Part shown: piece after piece, positions 47,180 to 55,835 of the stretch
How the letters are laid out: every line of letters starts with the position of its first letter
Position numbering within the stretch: position 1 is the first letter of the stretch
Assembly (NCBI GenBank): GCA_019635795.1
Contig: JAHBYV010000018.1
Location: 1-64,000, forward strand
DNA: 64,000 nt
Reading direction: 5' to 3'
From: Rhizobiaceae bacterium
Lineage (GTDB): Bacteria > Pseudomonadota > Alphaproteobacteria > Rhizobiales > Rhizobiaceae
Notes under the pieces: generated by a model
The model's input: only the letters and a program-made list of their open reading frames with translations
What the model was told of the DNA's origin: nothing
The model's database searches: none
Position numbers and translations under genes: made by a program

Positions 47180-49009
47180 ATGACCATATCAAGCGATTTT
47201 TCGAACGTGGTTCTGAATGTTGACGACGTGTGCGCGCTTGATCGCGGTCGCGTTTCGGATACGACCGCTTTCCGGATGTTTGCCGAGGGGATTCATCTCG
47301 ATTCGCGGGTTCTGACAAACGAGCGGTGGGCACACCTTCCGGAGCTGCGAGACATTAAGGATGTATGCGGGATCGTGATGCACGAGGTTGTTCCGCTTTG
47401 TTTCGATACAGCAGTGCTCGAAAAGCAAGGTGGCCACCTGAGCGTCCGCATTACCGGTGCGGGTGATTTCACCCTTGTGGGAATGAATCGTCGTGTGGTC
47501 GTGTTGCAGGGTTTGCCTCAGGACACGGCAACGGGTCAGGACGTCATTGACCTCGAGATTGATGCGGATGTCTTTTTGTCATTTTGCAGGGGATTGGTTT
47601 TCGACGCGGCCGGGCACCTTCTGACTGAGGACGACGAAGGTGAGGATCGCGAGATTTCCAATCTGGAACTGACTTTCAACGGTATGCCTTCGGGCGGGGC
47701 TGGTGGCAGCCAGTTGTTAAGCCAAAGCTCAATGACCTCAGCCGATGCCGCACCAACCTCCGGGCTCGAATATTTCCAAAACGGAGATGAAGGGCAGGAA
47801 GTGACAAGTGCTGAGGGTTTAGAACCCCGGATAATGCTTACCTCTTATTTGCCGGGCGAAAGCGCAGACTATGCTGACGCTTCGGGTTCAGGCGCAGATC
47901 AGGCCGGATGGGCGGGTTCGGAAGATGGTGCTTCCACGTACGATCTGGCTGTCCAGAGTTCAGATTTCAGCGCTGAGGACGGTTTGTCGGACGACGGCAT
48001 CATGACCATTATGAGCGTTGACGACGGAGGATCAAATCCTGTTGACGACAACGGTGTAGCTCTTGATCCGGAAATATACACCACGACAGTTGCAGATCCT
48101 GCTCCTGATGGTGAGTTCGAGATTACCAGTGTCGCCGGTGATAGCGATGATGTGAATGGCTCTTCTGCTGTGCTGAATCCCGAAATACCTGAGGCAATTG
48201 CCGGCGACTCTGGCTCGGTTACCGTTGCTGATGCGCCTGACAATTCCGTCGGCACGGCTGATGTTAATGCGGTTCCAGATGCTCAACCCTCAACCGCTGT
48301 AGTTGATGACGGCGCAGCGGTAGAAGTTTCAGACGGTTCCAGCTCCCTGCCAGGGGATGGTGTTGCTGAGCCTGCGTCGCCTGTTTCTGTGGAAGACGTT
48401 TCCGATGTTGATGGGGGTGCTGATCTCGCCGATGGATCGGCGGAAATTCCAGTCGATACATCTGGTGAAGCAGTGGTGGATGCGCTGCCTGTAGCGCCGG
48501 TCGGCGAAGTTCCTGTCAATGGAGGTGACCATGCTCAGGCAGGAGGTGACCATGCTGTTACAGCAGGCGCTGGAAATGCAGTGAACGAGCCAGGCACGGG
48601 GGCCGATGGCGTGGCGGAGCCGGTCCTTCCGGTGGAAGAGACGCCAGCGACTGAACCAGATGCAGTTGTAAATGCTGGAAATGGTAACGAGCAACCAGTG
48701 ACTGGCGGTGATCCGGCAGTAACGCCTCCGGCCCAGGGTGGTCAAACTGGAAACAATACGAACGTTATCAATCCGGTTGAAACCGCAAATGGTTCTTCGA
48801 GCGGCACGTCCAATCCTGTCACGCCAGCAGGTGGCAATGGTGTAAATGCCGGTTATACAGGCTCTTCGTCGGGCGGTTCGCAAGCCGGTTCGGGCGAGAC
48901 TGGTTCCGAATGCACCTGCACTTGCGGTAAGGATCTGCGCGAATTCTTCTCAATGATGTTCCAGGGGCACGGTGGTTCTGCCAGCAATTCAGGTTGGAAT
49001 TGCGGCTGA
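47180..49009 (+). CDS. Large acidic protein with LEPR-type motif, unknown function
   Basis: The 609-residue protein has no relative I can name. Residues 1-190 look globular (for example DFTLVGMNRRVVVLQG). After this comes GLEPRIMLTS (about residue 215), which fits the LEPR-x-L-L motif found near the N-termini of large bacterial surface/calcium-binding proteins. The remainder (about 240-575) is low complexity, rich in Asp, Gly, Val, Ala, Pro and Ser, probably disordered. It ends with a cysteine-rich CTCTCG, a short hydrophobic DLREFFSMMF and GWNCG. No signal peptide is seen. It interrupts the usual dnaG-rpoD neighbourhood and is probably lineage-specific. Confidence 0.7.
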   Translation: MTISSDFSNVVLNVDDVCALDRGRVSDTTAFRMFAEGIHLDSRVLTNERWAHLPELRDIKDVCGIVMHEVVPLCFDTAVLEKQGGHLSVRITGAGDFTLVGMNRRVVVLQGLPQDTATGQDVIDLEIDADVFLSFCRGLVFDAAGHLLTEDDEGEDREISNLELTFNGMPSGGAGGSQLLSQSSMTSADAAPTSGLEYFQNGDEGQEVTSAEGLEPRIMLTSYLPGESADYADASGSGADQAGWAGSEDGASTYDLAVQSSDFSAEDGLSDDGIMTIMSVDDGGSNPVDDNGVALDPEIYTTTVADPAPDGEFEITSVAGDSDDVNGSSAVLNPEIPEAIAGDSGSVTVADAPDNSVGTADVNAVPDAQPSTAVVDDGAAVEVSDGSSSLPGDGVAEPASPVSVEDVSDVDGGADLADGSAEIPVDTSGEAVVDALPVAPVGEVPVNGGDHAQAGGDHAVTAGAGNAVNEPGTGADGVAEPVLPVEETPATEPDAVVNAGNGNEQPVTGGDPAVTPPAQGGQTGNNTNVINPVETANGSSSGTSNPVTPAGGNGVNAGYTGSSSGGSQAGSGETGSECTCTCGKDLREFFSMMFQGHGGSASNSGWNCG

Positions 49010-49405
49010 TTTATTTTGCGAGGGGCTGTGCCAGTTCAAGCTCCGATAAATTAATGAGGGCGCGGTGCTTTGCATCGTGCCTTCTTTGCTTTTCAGAAAG
49101 GTGATTTGCATTAGCCTGATAATCAGCCAAAGGGCGCAATTGATTCGCTTTTTTAACGCGAATCATGCGAGACCGCTTGACCTTGCGCAAGAATAGCGGA
49201 ATCAGGACGATTCGAGATATGTTGAAGGGCGGCAAAGTGTGAATGACGGACCTAACGCCGCAATCTCTGGACTAAACGGCAAGTGAACCCCACATAGAAG
49301 AAAAATCAGGGCGACGCGGGCGGTTTGCCTGAACGAAGCCTGAATGCCCAGGGCTCAAGGATTGATAACGGGCTGGCCACCTGGCTGCCGCAGGAAGATT
49401 AAAGC
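49010..49405. other. Intergenic region upstream of rpoD
   Basis: About 400 bp. A minus-strand frame (49011-49235; basic 74 residues) has no clear ribosome binding site and no family, so it is left unannotated. The rpoD promoter must be here, but no convincing -35/-10 pair was picked. An AGGAAG site lies just before rpoD. Confidence 0.5.
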
Positions 49406-51430
49406 ATGGCAAATAAAGTGACCAAGGAAAAGGAAGAGGCCGAGACCGAGCGCGATGGCGCGACAGATGGTCCGTTGCTCGACCTTTCCGATGACGCTGT
49501 CAAGAAAATGATCAAGGCCGCGAAGAAACGCGGCTATGTGACAATGGACCAACTGAACGCGGTGCTGCCTTCGGAAGAAGTTTCGCCGGATCAGATTGAA
49601 GACACCATGGCCATGCTCTCCGACATGGGGATCAATGTCGTCGAAGAGGATGAGGCGGCAGAGCAGGAAGACGGCGACGACGGTGAAGAAGAAGCGACGG
49701 AACTCGCTGAACAAACCGGCACTGCAGTTGCGACCGTTGCCAAGAAAGAGCCGACTGATCGCACAGACGATCCGGTGCGCATGTACCTGCGTGAAATGGG
49801 CTCGGTGGAGCTTCTTTCGCGCGAGGGCGAAATCGCCATTGCAAAGCGCATCGAGGCTGGGCGCGAGACAATGATTGCCGGCCTGTGCGAAAGCCCGCTG
49901 ACCTTTCAGGCTATCATTATCTGGCGTGATGACCTGAACGAAGGCAAAGGTCTTCTGCGCGATATTATTGACCTTGAGGCCACCTATGCCGGTCCGGAGG
50001 CCAAGCAGGCGCCGATCGTCGAGCGCATCGAAGAGCTTGAAAAACCTAAGGAGCCCGTGCGGCCCGGAGGTCGCCGCGGCCGCGAAGACGAGGACGACAT
50101 CACCAATGTGGGTGGGGAAAGCCGCGTAGAGGAAGAGGACGAGGAAGAGGACGAGAGCAATCTGTCTCTCGCCGCGATGGAAGCGGAACTGCGTCCGCAA
50201 GTCATGGAGACGCTCGACCTCATTGCGGACACCTACAAGAAATTGCGCAAGTTGCAGGATCAGCAGGTCGAAAATCGCCTCGCTGCGACCGGTACGCTTT
50301 CGCCGAGCCAGGATAGGCGCGCCAAGGAACTTAAAGACAAGCTGATCAAGGCGGTGAAGTCGCTCTCGCTTAATCAGGCGCGCATCGAGTCGCTTGTAGA
50401 GCAGCTATACGACATTTCCAAGCGCCTGAATCAGAATGAAGGCAAGCTCCTGCGTCTGGCGGAGAGCTATGGCGTGAAGCGTGAAGAGTTCCTCAAGGAA
50501 TACCAGGGCTCGGAGTTTGATCCTAACTGGATGAAGGCAATCTCCAACCTTACCGGCAAGGGGTGGAAGGAATTTACCCGCGCTGAAAAGGATACAATCC
50601 GGGATATTCGGGCTGAGATTCAGAACCTTGCGACTGAAACGGCTATTTCGATCGCCGAATTCCGCAAGATCGTCAACCAGGTCCAGAAGGGCGAGCGCGA
50701 GGCTGCAATTGCCAAGAAGGAAATGGTGGAAGCCAATCTTCGTCTCGTTATTTCCATCGCCAAGAAATATACGAACCGTGGCTTGCAATTCCTTGATCTC
50801 ATTCAGGAAGGCAATATCGGCCTGATGAAGGCGGTCGATAAGTTCGAGTATCGGCGTGGATATAAATTCTCGACCTATGCGACGTGGTGGATCAGGCAAG
50901 CAATTACGCGTTCCATCGCCGATCAGGCGCGCACTATTCGTATTCCGGTGCATATGATCGAAACGATCAACAAGATCGTGCGTACCTCGCGCCAGATGCT
51001 GCATGAAATTGGCCGCGAACCGACGCCGGAAGAACTGGCCGAGAAGCTGGCCATGCCGCTGGAAAAAGTGCGCAAGGTGCTGAAGATCGCCAAGGAGCCA
51101 ATCTCTCTCGAAACGCCGGTCGGTGACGAAGAAGATTCACACCTCGGCGATTTCATCGAAGACAAGATGGCTATTTTGCCAATCGACGCGGCAATTCAGG
51201 CGAATTTGCGCGAAACGACCACCCGAGTGCTTGCGTCCTTGACGCCGCGCGAAGAACGCGTGCTGCGTATGCGCTTCGGCATCGGCATGAACACGGACCA
51301 CACGCTGGAAGAAGTGGGGCAGCAGTTCTCGGTTACGCGTGAACGTATTCGCCAGATTGAAGCGAAGGCACTGCGGAAGCTCAAGCATCCGAGCCGGTCG
51401 CGAAAGCTGCGGAGCTTTCTCGACAGCTAA
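49406..51430 (+). CDS. rpoD: RNA polymerase primary sigma factor RpoD (sigma-70)
   Basis: The 674-residue housekeeping sigma factor. Region 1.1 lies at about 25-85, region 1.2 begins in [22 protein letters not shown], followed by an acidic insert ([10 protein letters not shown]) typical of alphaproteobacteria. Region 2 (-10 recognition) contains [34 protein letters not shown] and region 4 (-35 recognition) the HTH near [27 protein letters not shown]. It is transcribed alone, with a hairpin terminator (51441-51471). Confidence 0.98.
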   Translation: MANKVTKEKEEAETERDGATDGPLLDLSDDAVKKMIKAAKKRGYVTMDQLNAVLPSEEVSPDQIEDTMAMLSDMGINVVEEDEAAEQEDGDDGEEEATELAEQTGTAVATVAKKEPTDRTDDPVRMYLREMGSVELLSREGEIAIAKRIEAGRETMIAGLCESPLTFQAIIIWRDDLNEGKGLLRDIIDLEATYAGPEAKQAPIVERIEELEKPKEPVRPGGRRGREDEDDITNVGGESRVEEEDEEEDESNLSLAAMEAELRPQVMETLDLIADTYKKLRKLQDQQVENRLAATGTLSPSQDRRAKELKDKLIKAVKSLSLNQARIESLVEQLYDISKRLNQNEGKLLRLAESYGVKREEFLKEYQGSEFDPNWMKAISNLTGKGWKEFTRAEKDTIRDIRAEIQNLATETAISIAEFRKIVNQVQKGEREAAIAKKEMVEANLRLVISIAKKYTNRGLQFLDLIQEGNIGLMKAVDKFEYRRGYKFSTYATWWIRQAITRSIADQARTIRIPVHMIETINKIVRTSRQMLHEIGREPTPEELAEKLAMPLEKVRKVLKIAKEPISLETPVGDEEDSHLGDFIEDKMAILPIDAAIQANLRETTTRVLASLTPREERVLRMRFGIGMNTDHTLEEVGQQFSVTRERIRQIEAKALRKLKHPSRSRKLRSFLDS

Positions 51431-51440
51431 AGAAAGGCAC

Positions 51441-51471
51441 GATGCCGGGGAGGGAGGTCGCCCCCGGCATC
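51441..51471 (+). terminator. Hairpin after rpoD
   Basis: A 10-bp perfect stem GATGCCGGGG / CCCCGGCATC (51441-51450 with 51462-51471), no T run. It lies 11 bp after the rpoD stop and 18 bp before the end of the convergent gene; it probably terminates rpoD or stabilises its mRNA. Confidence 0.6.
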
Positions 51472-51488
51472 GCTCTCGGCGCTGGTGC

Positions 51489-51944
51489 TCAGGCACCACC
51501 ACTCGCCGAACGTTTTTTTCGCCGCGCCGCGATTTCCCGTGCGCGTTTCAGCTCAACAAGCTGGCGTCTTTTCCGCTGAATTGAAAAGCGGATTATTTCC
51601 AGACGGCTTTGAAGATCAGAAATCCCAAGGTTGAGCGCGTCTTCTTCAAGGCGTTGGTCCTTGATTGCATTTTGCACATACAGGGCCATGAGATCCGATC
51701 CTGCGCGAATGGCGAGACGCGCCCTGGCTTCCAGTTCCGAAATGCGCGCGGTGCAGGCTTTCAGCTTTTTCTGTTCAAGACGCAGATTGATCTTGAGCCA
51801 GTCCAATGTCTGCTTCAGCTCCCTGCATTTTGCTCGGACATCGCGAATGTGCCGGTCAATCAGTTCAAGGGTAATCTCTCCGCTCATGGTTTCACCGACA
51901 ACATTCGGAGCGCTTTGGCTTCTGGCTTGCATTTCAGTTGTCAT
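51489..51944 (-). CDS. Coiled-coil protein of unknown function
   Basis: A 151-residue protein, start at ATG 51944 with a GGGAG site 9 bases before it. The sequence is almost fully helical with heptads of Leu, Arg, Glu and Lys (residues 30-140), ending in the basic ARRKKRSASGGA. No signal peptide or membrane helix. The gene is divergent from the TetR regulator and shares with it a 453-bp region carrying four TGAAC-N3-GTTCA palindromes, so it may be the regulator's target. I do not recognise the family. Confidence 0.65.
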   Translation of the reverse strand: MTTEMQARSQSAPNVVGETMSGEITLELIDRHIRDVRAKCRELKQTLDWLKINLRLEQKKLKACTARISELEARARLAIRAGSDLMALYVQNAIKDQRLEEDALNLGISDLQSRLEIIRFSIQRKRRQLVELKRAREIAARRKKRSASGGA

Positions 51945-52199
51945 GTCGCACTCCCGAAATGGATCGAGATCGAAGTGATATCGCCACCAGCGAGGGGGCA
52001 ATTGGCGGTCCGTACACTCGTTACATTTCTGGTATCCGCCATATTGCCCCCTCGCCGGAGCCCAAGGCCCCACGCCCTAAATCATGTTCCGCTTTCCGTT
52101 GGAGCGCCGCGTTCCGGCCGGTGCCTGCCCAATCTTCCCCGCACCGGCCAGAAGCTTCCCGCGCCCGCCGCTATTCAGACTTTTTGCCGATCCGCCACT

Positions 52200-52331
52200 T
52201 GAACTTTGTTCATGAAGCACCATATCAGAAAATGAACGGCGTTCAAGAAAAACTTTGAACAAAGTTCAGAAAAAATCCGCCGGGCTGCAAATGTGTCTGC
52301 ATTCATGTTCATATCTCTTGAACATTGTTCA
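52200..52331. promoter_or_regulatory. Four TGAAC-N3-GTTCA operator-like palindromes
   Basis: Perfect 13-bp palindromes TGAAC-N3-GTTCA at 52200-52212, 52233-52245, 52256-52268 and 52319-52331. Centres are 33, 23 and 63 bp apart; 33 and 63 bp are close to whole helical turns. The last site is 66 bp before the tetR start. Recurrence of the same half-site strongly suggests the TetR protein's own operators, controlling tetR and perhaps the divergent gene. The intervening region has no other gene. Confidence 0.7.
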
Positions 52332-52397
52332 CATTTGTGCCTGAATCGTGTTTCAATGGCGTGAGTCAATGTTTGGCCTTGCCGCTGGAGGTTTTGG

Positions 52398-53027
52398 ATG
52401 GCTCTGGACAAGGATGAAGTCAGTTCGCGCGTGCTTGATATTGCTGAGGACCTGCTCAATGAGGGCGGGGCAATCAATCTCAAGGCCCGAACGATCGCCG
52501 AGAAGGCAGGAATAGCTGTCGGCACTATCTATAATTTATACGGTGACCTCGATGGCCTCCATCTGGCTGTGAACTTCAGGCTGCTTGACAGGCTGTCTGA
52601 AGCGGGAATGCGCACGATGATGCACATGCAGGCTTCGGGGGTTTCTGGCACGAAAGACCGGCTGTTGGCGTTGGCCAGAACCTATCTGGAATATGTAGCC
52701 ACTCACCCGCAAAGCTGGGCAGCTCTGCTGGCTTTCAGCCCGATGCGAATAGATATCTCGCGCCGTGAAGATTACGTAGGTCGTCTGGACGGATTGTTCG
52801 GCATCATTACAAGGGTGCTGATGGACGATCAGAATCTTGCGCTTGATGAAGAAGAAAGCGTGCTGAATGCGCGTATCTTGTGGTCCAGCGTGCATGGCAT
52901 TGTTACCAGCGGCGCAGGAAGTCGCGGTGCAAGCAATCCAGAGGTTGAGATCTGGCGGCAGATCGATCATCTGGTAACGGTCTATCTTGCGGGTCTGGAG
53001 CGTCACCCTGGTCGCTCCACGCATTGA
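52398..53027 (+). CDS. TetR/AcrR family transcriptional regulator
   Basis: A 209-residue regulator with the typical N-terminal helix-turn-helix: INLKARTIAEKAGIAVGTIYNLYGDLDGL (residues 26-54, first part), and a helical ligand-binding C-terminal domain. Usually a repressor, binding an inducer. A GGAGG site precedes ATG. The upstream palindromes imply autoregulation. hlyU-type gene begins 19 bp after its stop and is probably co-transcribed. Confidence 0.92.
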   Translation: MALDKDEVSSRVLDIAEDLLNEGGAINLKARTIAEKAGIAVGTIYNLYGDLDGLHLAVNFRLLDRLSEAGMRTMMHMQASGVSGTKDRLLALARTYLEYVATHPQSWAALLAFSPMRIDISRREDYVGRLDGLFGIITRVLMDDQNLALDEEESVLNARILWSSVHGIVTSGAGSRGASNPEVEIWRQIDHLVTVYLAGLERHPGRSTH

Positions 53028-53046
53028 ACTGGGACGGGAGGTTTGA

Positions 53047-53334
53047 ATGTCATTCTTCAAAAAGTTGTTTGGCGGCAGCGGTGAGCCTGCTTCAGCCGAA
53101 CCAAAGGTTGCGGGTGAGGCCGAACATCGTGGCTTCACCATCAAGGCAACGCCTTTTAAGAACGAAGGGCAATTTCAGACTTGTGGCGTTATTTCAAAGG
53201 AAGTCGATGGCGAGCTGAAAGAGCATAAGTTCATTCGTGCTGACCGCTTTGCCGGGCTGGAAGATGCCGTGCAGCTTTCGCTGAGCAAGGGCCGGCAAAT
53301 CATAGAAGAGCAGGGCGAGCACCTGTTCAAATAA
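53047..53334 (+). CDS. HlyU family protein
   Basis: A 95-residue protein of the HlyU family (MSFFKKLFGG start, HRGFTIKATPFKNEGQFQTCGVI, KEHKFIRADRF, then AVQLSLSKGRQIIEEQGEHLF). In Vibrio HlyU is a transcriptional activator, but these short alphaproteobacterial versions are of uncertain function. The gene follows tetR by 19 bp with a GGGAGG site, so it is likely in the same operon under the TetR protein. A terminator hairpin follows (53350-53373). Confidence 0.85.
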   Translation: MSFFKKLFGGSGEPASAEPKVAGEAEHRGFTIKATPFKNEGQFQTCGVISKEVDGELKEHKFIRADRFAGLEDAVQLSLSKGRQIIEEQGEHLFK

Positions 53335-53349
53335 TTATCGCCGAAATGA

Positions 53350-53373
53350 GCACGCGGCAATCGCGCCGCGTGC
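53350..53373. terminator. Hairpin after the hlyU-type gene
   Basis: A 9-bp inverted repeat GCACGCGGC / GCCGCGTGC (53350-53358 with 53365-53373), 16 bp after the hlyU-type stop. It is related to the hairpin behind the fourth P/Q-rich gene (56756-56781). Confidence 0.6.
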
Positions 53374-53459
53374 AATAGTATCTTCCATTGAGGAAATGCT
53401 GCTACGCCTGCAACAACCTCTCAGGCTTGCTCATTAGGCAAGCTTTAAATTCATACTCC

Positions 53460-54314
53460 TCAAATATACTCCTCAAAGAATAGCTTTTTGGGTTTGGTGA
53501 GATTTGTGGGCTGGCCAGCCGGGTTCGGCTGTACCTGCACCTGGTTCGTCCGATGTGCCGGGCTGCCGCTTCCTGACCTTGCTACCTGCGGGTTGGCGGG
53601 TACAAGAGGTTGCGTCCAAACGCGCACTTCTTCCAATTTAATAGTCGCTACGTCGGGCTGATTTCTAGCGACGTTACGACCGTTCTCGACATCAATCTGC
53701 CTTTGTATCTCAAATTGTTTGATGATCATGGACTGCGTCACGTCATCCTCGAAACTGCGGGGAGTAGGCTGTTGAAATTGCTGCCTTTCCTCGCGTGGAT
53801 AGTCGAATCTTGGAGCGAGCGCGCCGTTCGCTTGATATTGGTTTGGTACGATCGGGTTAGGTCTGCCTTGCGGCATATATTGCTGTTGTCCACCCTGTGG
53901 ACGCGGCGGCAGATATTGATTCTGGCCCTGCTGCACGAATTGTTGACGCGCCGGGGGATGGTTCTGCTGTCCGTAGCCTGGCTGAACATATTGTTGACGC
54001 GCCGGGGGATAATTCTGCTGTCCGTAGCCTGGCTGCACATATTGTTGACGCGCCGGCGAATAATTCTGCTGTCCGTAGCCTGGCTGCACATATTGTTGAC
54101 GCGCCGGCGAATAATTCTGCTGTCCGTACCCCTGCGGCAAATATTGTTGACGCGCCGGAGAATAATTCTGCTGGCCCTGGGGAATGTATCTTGGCTGTGG
54201 CTGCAACAAAATCACCGGCGCAGGCTGAACATTACCTACCGGTTGCACAGGTGGTTGTGGTGCCGGGCGTTTCACACCAAGCATTGCATCAACAAAGTCA
54301 TCAAATCCAGGCAT
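53460..54314 (-). CDS. P/Q/Y-rich repeat protein A (MPGFDD family)
   Basis: I do not recognise a known family. The start at 54314 (MPGFDDFVDAMLG) is favoured over the longer frame because the same MPGF-type opening occurs in the next two genes. After about 15 residues the protein becomes rich in Pro, Gln and Tyr, with five imperfect units of about 17 residues (PARQQYVQPGYGQQNY-like) at about 45-130, encoded by a 51-bp tandem repeat. The rest (160-285) contains DDVTQSMIIKQFEIQRQ and ends LFFEEYI. The protein lacks a signal peptide and is probably disordered and cytoplasmic. It has a sigma70-like promoter and a 195-nt leader shared with genes B and C. Confidence 0.75.
   Translation of the reverse strand: MPGFDDFVDAMLGVKRPAPQPPVQPVGNVQPAPVILLQPQPRYIPQGQQNYSPARQQYLPQGYGQQNYSPARQQYVQPGYGQQNYSPARQQYVQPGYGQQNYPPARQQYVQPGYGQQNHPPARQQFVQQGQNQYLPPRPQGGQQQYMPQGRPNPIVPNQYQANGALAPRFDYPREERQQFQQPTPRSFEDDVTQSMIIKQFEIQRQIDVENGRNVARNQPDVATIKLEEVRVWTQPLVPANPQVARSGSGSPAHRTNQVQVQPNPAGQPTNLTKPKKLFFEEYI
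53940..54180 (-). repeat. 51-bp tandem repeat inside gene A
   Basis: Five copies of a 51-bp unit beginning TTGTTGACGCGCCGG (plus-strand reading) at about 53940, 53991, 54042, 54093 and 54144. The units differ by a few bases only and keep the reading frame (17 codons), so it can expand or shrink without frameshift. Confidence 0.8.
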
Positions 54315-54364
54315 TTCCGTAACCCTCAAAATATCTCAATAGCTAACTACCGCTCAATCCTGTA

Positions 54365-54550
54365 ATCAGGACGCACACGGAACGTATGGGGCCATGGCGC
54401 GGAACCTTGGCCATCTTGCAAATCTAAAAATACAAAATGTATGGCAGAAAAACTGCATCCAAGCCCCCTGCTTGCAGCTGCGCCCCCGCAGACTGCGACC
54501 CCGTCATTAAATTAGCAGGTCGGAATATATCAATCAACAGGTAATTGTTT
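54365..54550 (-). promoter_or_regulatory. Promoter and leader of gene A
   Basis: The minus strand has -35 TTGATT (54532-54537), an exact 17-bp spacer, and -10 TAATTT (54509-54514), with TG one base before the -10. The untranslated leader of about 190 nt matches those of genes B and C, including GGGG near the start of transcription and a GCAAGATGG block. Most of the 444-bp gap between genes A and B is this element plus the hairpin at 54594-54623. Confidence 0.6.
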
Positions 54551-54593
54551 CGAAGTGCACAATGTTGCGGATTTTGTTGTGCCTGAAAATGCA

Positions 54594-54623
54594 ATAGCTC
54601 GCAGCGAGTTCGCAGCGAGCTAT
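54594..54623 (-). terminator. Shared hairpin after gene B
   Basis: ATAGCTCGC-N12-GCGAGCTAT, 9-bp perfect stem (54594-54602 with 54615-54623), followed on the minus strand by TGCATTTTC. The same sequence with its loop recurs after gene C, so it is a conserved terminator-type element of this gene family. Confidence 0.65.
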
Positions 54624-54758
54624 CAACTTTTCCGATTAAGGTCTGCGGGTAAGTACGCGCCAACTCCTTGGTCGACTCAGATTGAAATCTGGATCCGTGT
54701 GCAGCGCATTATTCGGCTACACCAGATATTCCTGCTGCACCGTCGCACGGGCTTAACT

Positions 54759-55439
54759 TCAAGCCAGGTCAAACCAAGATTGCTGGCTTGTTGCACGTGC
54801 AATTAAGTTCGGCTGGTTGTCCATGTGCGCCATCCATCTCTGCAACAGGAGATCATTGTCGTCATTCGGGTAAGTCTGTTGCAAGGTAAGATAGGGGTGT
54901 TGCGCATGTCTGCCACTATGCTGTTGCCCTTGCGCGGCCAGAGGCTGCACTGAAACCGAGTTGTCCATGTGGTCCATCCATCTCTGCAACAGGAGATCAT
55001 CCTCGTCACTCTCGTAAGTCTGTTGCAAGGTAAGATAGGGGTGTTGCGCATGTCTGCCACTATGCTGGTGCCCTTGCGCGGCCAAGGGCTGCACTGAAAC
55101 CGAGTCGTTCATTTGGTCCACCCATCTCTCGTATAGGACATCGATGTTTTGATATGCTGGTGGTTGCTGAAATTGCTCCTCGCTTGGGTAGTTGAACCTG
55201 GGATGAAGTTCGCCGTTCGCCAAATACTGGTTAGGGACTATCTGGTTTGCAGTGCGTTGCAGCAGATATTGCTGCTGGCCCTGCGGCGCAGATTGCTGGT
55301 ACACGGGGACATAATATCCCGGCGGTGGCTGTATGCCATATGCCGCCTGCGGAACACTATTGACCACTTGCAAACGTGGTTCTGAAGCCGAACGTTGCGC
55401 GCGACCCTTTGCATCATAATAATCTTCAAATCCAGGCAT
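54759..55439 (-). CDS. P/Q-rich repeat protein B (MPGFED family)
   Basis: A 226-residue protein starting MPGFEDYYDAKG. It has a Pro/Gln-rich middle (PPGYYVPVYQQSAPQGQQQYLL) sharing PNQY(L/Q)ANG(E/A)L with protein A, then three copies of a 48-residue acidic unit (RWMDHMDNSVSVQPLAAQGQ...HPYLTLQQTY) that contain Trp and Met-rich helices. It ends QQSWFDLA. No signal peptide; no known family. The units are encoded by a 144-bp repeat. It has its own promoter and shared leader. Confidence 0.75.
   Translation of the reverse strand: MPGFEDYYDAKGRAQRSASEPRLQVVNSVPQAAYGIQPPPGYYVPVYQQSAPQGQQQYLLQRTANQIVPNQYLANGELHPRFNYPSEEQFQQPPAYQNIDVLYERWVDQMNDSVSVQPLAAQGHQHSGRHAQHPYLTLQQTYESDEDDLLLQRWMDHMDNSVSVQPLAAQGQQHSGRHAQHPYLTLQQTYPNDDNDLLLQRWMAHMDNQPNLIARATSQQSWFDLA
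54817..55150 (-). repeat. 144-bp tandem repeat inside gene B
   Basis: Two complete units and part of a third, with the same phase: CCATGTG-like marks at 54821, 54965 and 55109, 144 bp apart. Codon number is whole (48), so the frame is preserved. Units differ at some positions, mostly in the acidic (D/E/N) segment. Confidence 0.75.
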
Positions 55440-55488
55440 TCTGGTAACTCTCAAATCTGGTATGGTTAACTGTTGTGCAGTCCCGAGT

Positions 55489-55670
55489 TCAGGACACACG
55501 GGGAGCGTGAGGTACCAAGGCGCGCCACCTTGGCCATCTTGCAAATGATAAAACCGACATAATGTATGGCGTTGTACTGCTTCCAAGCCCATGCTTGCAG
55601 CCGCGATTCAGCGAACTGCGCCCCATCATTAAATGATCATATCATAATATATATATCAATAAGGATTTAT
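55489..55670 (-). promoter_or_regulatory. Promoter and leader of gene B
   Basis: Minus strand: -35 TTGATA (55654-55659), 17-bp spacer, -10 TCATTT (55631-55636). The leader is similar along its length to those of A and C (TTGCAAGATGGCC, GCCATACATTATGT, CTTGGAAGCAG blocks). Confidence 0.6.
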
Positions 55671-55723
55671 GCGGAATTGCGCAGATTGCGGTTACAAGAT
55701 TTTTCCAGAATGCTAAAAATGCA

Positions 55724-55753
55724 ATAGCTCGCAGCGAGTTCGCAGCGAGCTAT
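55724..55753 (-). terminator. Shared hairpin after gene C
   Basis: Same sequence as 54594-54623: ATAGCTCGC / GCGAGCTAT (55724-55732 with 55745-55753), followed on the minus strand by TGCATTTTTAG. Confidence 0.7.
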
Positions 55754-55835
55754 CAAATCCTCTATCAAGGGTTGCGGCTACTCCGCAACAATTGCTCAAT
55801 ATACGCTCAGGTCAGGACGACCAAAGGCTCGGCAA

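Noticed and set aside
49011..49235. Small basic 74-residue frame between the LEPR gene and rpoD
   Set aside because: No clear ribosome binding site or family; not strong enough to call.
53610..54365. Plus-strand Leu-rich frame (LLTRRGIILLSVAWL repeats) opposite gene A
   Set aside because: Both strands are open because of the repeat. The minus strand has the MPGF start, the promoter and the related proteins; the plus strand has no ribosome binding site.
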